A DNA stretch of 64,000 nucleotides from Acinetobacter piscicola. GTDB lineage: Bacteria; Pseudomonadota; Gammaproteobacteria; Pseudomonadales; Moraxellaceae. Shown here piece after piece: positions 62,101 to 64,000 of the stretch. How positions within the stretch are numbered: position 1 is the stretch's first letter; every line of letters starts with the position of its first letter. The notes under the pieces were generated by a model that was not told the DNA's origin, did not search any database, and worked only from the letters and a program-made list of their open reading frames with translations. Location of the stretch: contig NZ_NIFO01000005.1 of the NCBI RefSeq assembly GCF_002233755.1, positions 168,738 to 232,737 of the forward strand. The letters are read 5' to 3'. Made by a program: the position numbers and the translations under genes.

Positions 62101-63953
62101 CCCTGTCCTGTAAGAGTGTCATTACCGTCGCCACCCAGAAGATGACCGAGACCCGTTATATTATCGTTTCCTAGGCCACCATCTAAATAGCCTGAACCAT
62201 TGATTATATCGTTACCAGCCTCACCATAAACAAAATATTGTGCTTCAGGGTTTTGACTATATACATAACTACCACGAATGACGTCATCTCCATCTCCAGC
62301 ATGAATGACATCGTGGTCTGTAACACCTTCAATCACATCACCAAGCTCAGTCCCTTTAACAGCTTGAATATTGATTTCATCTACATTCCATTGGGTATTG
62401 TCATCGAAGCGAATAATCTGAATCGGTTTAACATTTGAATATTCATTAAATTGAGATTGAACTAGAAGTTGGTCACCTGTTACTCGGTGAGTAATCTGCA
62501 TATCTTGTCCAACTTTTCTGATGATCAGATCATTTGAATCAATACCTACAAATTCAATGGTGTCTACATCATTTCCATTTTTATTTTCATGCTGAATAAC
62601 ATCACTTCCCCACCCTAAATCAAAGCGGTACGTGTCGTTGCCTTCACCACCGAGAAGAAGGTCATCGCCTTCATTAGCGTTTAGGATATCATTTCCAATA
62701 CCACCATTCAGTGAGTCATTGCCTGAACCACCTTCAAGTAGATCATCTCCATGACCACCATATAACTCATCATTGTCAGAGCCTCCATAGAGCTGGTCAT
62801 TGCCCTCACCGCCTTCTAATCGGTCAGCGCCAGAATCCCCTTTCAGTGAGTCATCACCATCCTCACCATACAATTCATCTCTATCAGCCCCACCTTCTAA
62901 GTGATCATTTCCTGACGCTCCATAGAGTTTGTCAAATCCATCCCCACCATAGAAAGTATCATTACCCACCCTACCATATAGAACATCATCACCTGCACCT
63001 GCTGCAATCTCACTGCCTGTAGCATAAGCCTGAAATATTTCTGAGGCATCTGTTCCAATGAGTACGAGTGCTTTTATTGCTTCCACATCCAATACAGTAT
63101 TGTCTGAGAATTTAATTTGATCAATCTGATAATTCCCTGCTGCGTCATTATAGAAATAGTTACGCACTGTAATGCTGTTTTGACCATCTATTGTTTTAAT
63201 GATCAAGTTATCATTATCTCGACGATAAGTGAAATTGTCTTGAACTAAGCCATCTGTAAATTGAATAATATCTTGGCGGTTTGTTGTGTAATCATCGTTT
63301 TCAATAATGTCATGACCAAAATTTTGTGCAAATACATAGGTATCATTACCTGATCCGCCATTTAGTGAGTCATCTCCTGAACCACCTTCAAGTTGATCAT
63401 CTCCATATCCACCATATAACTCGTCATTGTCAGAGCCACCATGTAGCTGGTCATTTCCTTCATTTCCTTCTAATCGGTCAGCTCCAGCATCTCCTTTAAT
63501 CAGGTCGTTGCCTAAACCACCATATAACTGATCAGCACCTGTTCCAGCCTCTAAATGATCATTCCCAGACGCTCCATAAAGCTCGTCTAGTCCATCCCCA
63601 CCATAGAAAGTATCATCACCTAATTTACCGTATAAAACGTCATCACCCGCTCCAGCTGAGATTTCACTTCCTATTGTGTATGCATGTAATGTTTCAGATG
63701 CATCTGTTCCGATCAAAACAAGCGCTTTTACTGCATTTACATCTAATACAGTATTGTCAGAAAATTTAATCTGATTAATGTAATAGTAACCCATCGCATC
63801 ATTATCGAAATAATAACGAATAGTGATACTATTTTGACCATCTAGAGTTTTAATAACTAAATCATTATTATCTCGACGATAAGTAAAATCAGCTTGAACT
63901 AAACCATCTGTGGGTGGTGTTTTAAAAAGTATGCTGACATTAAATGAAGCCAT
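59118..63953 (-). CDS. RTX repeat / HCBP-module protein with type I secretion signal
   Basis: 1611 residues. Two 218-residue modules open the protein, each with an HCBP-related domain (FTYRRDNDNLIIKTIDGQNS...) followed by Ca-binding nonapeptide repeats of GGxGxDxLx type (about 101-204 and 314-438). More arrays lie near 538-664 and 838-934. Residues 1021-1471 hold four to five 107-111-residue repeats (DKVIFKNG..FSQVANYL and GDDLILKVDGSN..KVTVKNFFLAGEYLVE..FETGG). The last 95 residues (KDYVSDFSLVEDKIDLSAVFVNS) are a type I secretion target. Secreted calcium-binding adhesin or exoprotein is likely. No Shine-Dalgarno precedes ATG 63953, and an in-frame TAA lies 18 nt upstream; the N terminus starts inside a module, so the gene may be a 5'-truncated or rearranged copy. 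No type I secretion genes are in view. Confidence 0.85.
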   Translation of the reverse strand: MASFNVSILFKTPPTDGLVQADFTYRRDNNDLVIKTLDGQNSITIRYYFDNDAMGYYYINQIKFSDNTVLDVNAVKALVLIGTDASETLHAYTIGSEISAGAGDDVLYGKLGDDTFYGGDGLDELYGASGNDHLEAGTGADQLYGGLGNDLIKGDAGADRLEGNEGNDQLHGGSDNDELYGGYGDDQLEGGSGDDSLNGGSGNDTYVFAQNFGHDIIENDDYTTNRQDIIQFTDGLVQDNFTYRRDNDNLIIKTIDGQNSITVRNYFYNDAAGNYQIDQIKFSDNTVLDVEAIKALVLIGTDASEIFQAYATGSEIAAGAGDDVLYGRVGNDTFYGGDGFDKLYGASGNDHLEGGADRDELYGEDGDDSLKGDSGADRLEGGEGNDQLYGGSDNDELYGGHGDDLLEGGSGNDSLNGGIGNDILNANEGDDLLLGGEGNDTYRFDLGWGSDVIQHENKNGNDVDTIEFVGIDSNDLIIRKVGQDMQITHRVTGDQLLVQSQFNEYSNVKPIQIIRFDDNTQWNVDEINIQAVKGTELGDVIEGVTDHDVIHAGDGDDVIRGSYVYSQNPEAQYFVYGEAGNDIINGSGYLDGGLGNDNITGLGHLLGGDGNDTLTGQGVLEGQAGDDSLSGQGVLNGGDGDDQLDLTGLGSDAGYVSGGTGNDTITVDVDQKIFVNVNNANDFMQDADGYHVIQESEIPESEQAVYIDGGQGNDTIYGSFGNEVYLFNLGDGQDTIIERRPGENFSNVAVSFDVLRLGEEIATTDISLHRHGSDLVIQHANNTDQITVQNYFTGGHHKINEIQFSDATIWDNSYIENHYTYHGTVSNDEVWGYRNSHETFEMGAGDDKVYSGSGNDIIHGQAGNDVLWGQLGNDTLYGGLGADYIEGNEGADILHGDQDNDTLYGGAGDDLIYGNEGSDILRGHSGVDTLDGGAGDDKYFYYLTDGPDVIDQMGGGVDVLWLMDNGITRDRIQFTKEENDLIVTIDNNTNQSIRIVDHFLGGEKAISAVQPNNGYTISKAEINALFASEIEEPNPPIEGGIYDTSANDALVGGTEDNVFFYTAGKDTIQDAGGIDILRFSNGITFNQVGSGLMKTGNDLVLKVNGSTTNQVTLKNYFLAGDHLIETIDFETGGQLTAEQIFNAFGVTLPETEEETGSTDVVGDTTYQYTTGELTITEQSGTDKVIFKNGLTFSQVANYLTKSGDDLILKVDGSNINKVIVKNFFLAGEYLVESFQFETGGQLSAEQIFGAFGITMPTTEPENPTEPESPNVVGNTTYDYTTGSLTITEQSGNDKVIFKNGIGFSQVANYLTMSGDDLILKVDGSNTNKVTVKNFFLAGEYLVETFQFETGGQITAEQIFGAFGLTVPEQNNPETPQSEIGLEAMNSTYTYTSGVLQIDEDYGADEIVFSNGITFNQVASQLMMSGDDLVLKIDGSNTNKVTVKNFFLGGAHEVENFSFETGGSISSSQIYQAFGLDRPLNAEDEVNAVVLGDTGDNTLMSDAAVSELFILDQGQDIIQLLQNTSGEIAKDYVSDFSLVEDKIDLSAVFVNSQVNNSNLDDYLQVFYDADAKTNTLSVRTSVNNTHKDMLIFTNQAEQLYVDDLLLNQSILY
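63251..63953 (-). repeat. Direct 654-bp duplication of the RTX/HCBP module
   Basis: The segment that starts TDGLVQ...FTYRRDN recurs 654 bp (218 codons) downstream in the gene, at about 63905 and 63251 on the minus strand, with the same order of HCBP domain and RTX array. It supports unequal crossing-over in this gene. Confidence 0.85.
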
Positions 63954-64000
63954 TATTGATGTAAAAGAAGGTTAAGTCGAAGGCTTTAAAATGGTTTTCA

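Noticed and set aside
62711..63022. His-rich plus-strand ORF of 103 codons
   Set aside because: Antisense of RTX repeats; its His/Leu bias is the mirror of GGxGxD codons.
61150..63660. Short repeated blocks on the plus strand (CACCATA, TCATTGCC, TCATCACC)
   Set aside because: They encode RTX nonapeptides on the minus strand; not a CRISPR array or separate genes.

Overview
The window is a chromosomal segment of a gammaproteobacterium of the family Moraxellaceae, almost certainly the genus Acinetobacter but probably not A. baumannii. It is AT-rich. The assignment rests on the run prmA - DUF3426 zinc-ribbon protein - fis - purH - purD, a long GAPDH with an N-terminal extension, a serine acetyltransferase with a C-terminal extension, and many Acinetobacter-type hypothetical proteins. 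This is recognition from sequence, not a database search.

Layout. 1-3764 (minus): the Anbu cluster, i.e. a proteasome-like Anbu peptidase (cut by the window edge), a transglutaminase-like protein, an alpha-E protein and a circularly permuted ATP-grasp protein, with a divergent WYL regulator (4024-5019). 5020-7567: an accessory insert with a tiny minus-strand gene that has promoter, Shine-Dalgarno and terminator signals, and a stand-alone SIR2-TPR protein that looks like an NAD-targeting defence effector. 7612-16977: mnmG, a periplasmic protein, a BASS transporter, prmA-DUF3426-fis, and purH and purD with inverted REP-like doublets on both sides of purD. 17247-24880: an AraC regulator divergent from a 3-hydroxyacyl-CoA dehydrogenase, metQ-metN-metI, gloB and small unknown genes. 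25190-25590: a tRNA Leu-Trp-Leu operon with promoter and terminators. 25656-28000: a DUF3336 patatin lipase translationally coupled to an atypical kinase. 28215-34649: DUF815 ATPase, dnaE, trmJ, cysE. 34766-37816: two lipoproteins (TPR; alpha/beta hydrolase). 38076-39436: HxlR regulator and NAD(P)-binding reductase around tandem palindromes. 39500-45153: two beta-repeat envelope proteins, a small secreted protein, gap and a large orphan. 45636-50500: rarD, lipocalin, uvrB and a macro-domain-like protein. 51076-58928: an interrupted diguanylate cyclase, an aspartate aminotransferase, a MATE exporter, a DMT exporter with a GFA protein, a thioesterase and an HD protein. 59118-63953: a 1611-residue RTX/HCBP protein with a type I secretion tail and a disrupted-looking N terminus.

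Most of the window is core metabolism and information processing (purine synthesis, methionine uptake, cysteine synthesis, tRNA modification, replication, excision repair). The most unusual parts are the SIR2-TPR gene with its expanding 123-bp repeats and neighbouring mini-gene, the atypical kinase/patatin pair, the paired beta-repeat proteins, the amber-interrupted GGDEF gene, and the rearranged start of the RTX gene. No CRISPR array, prophage or intact insertion sequence was seen.
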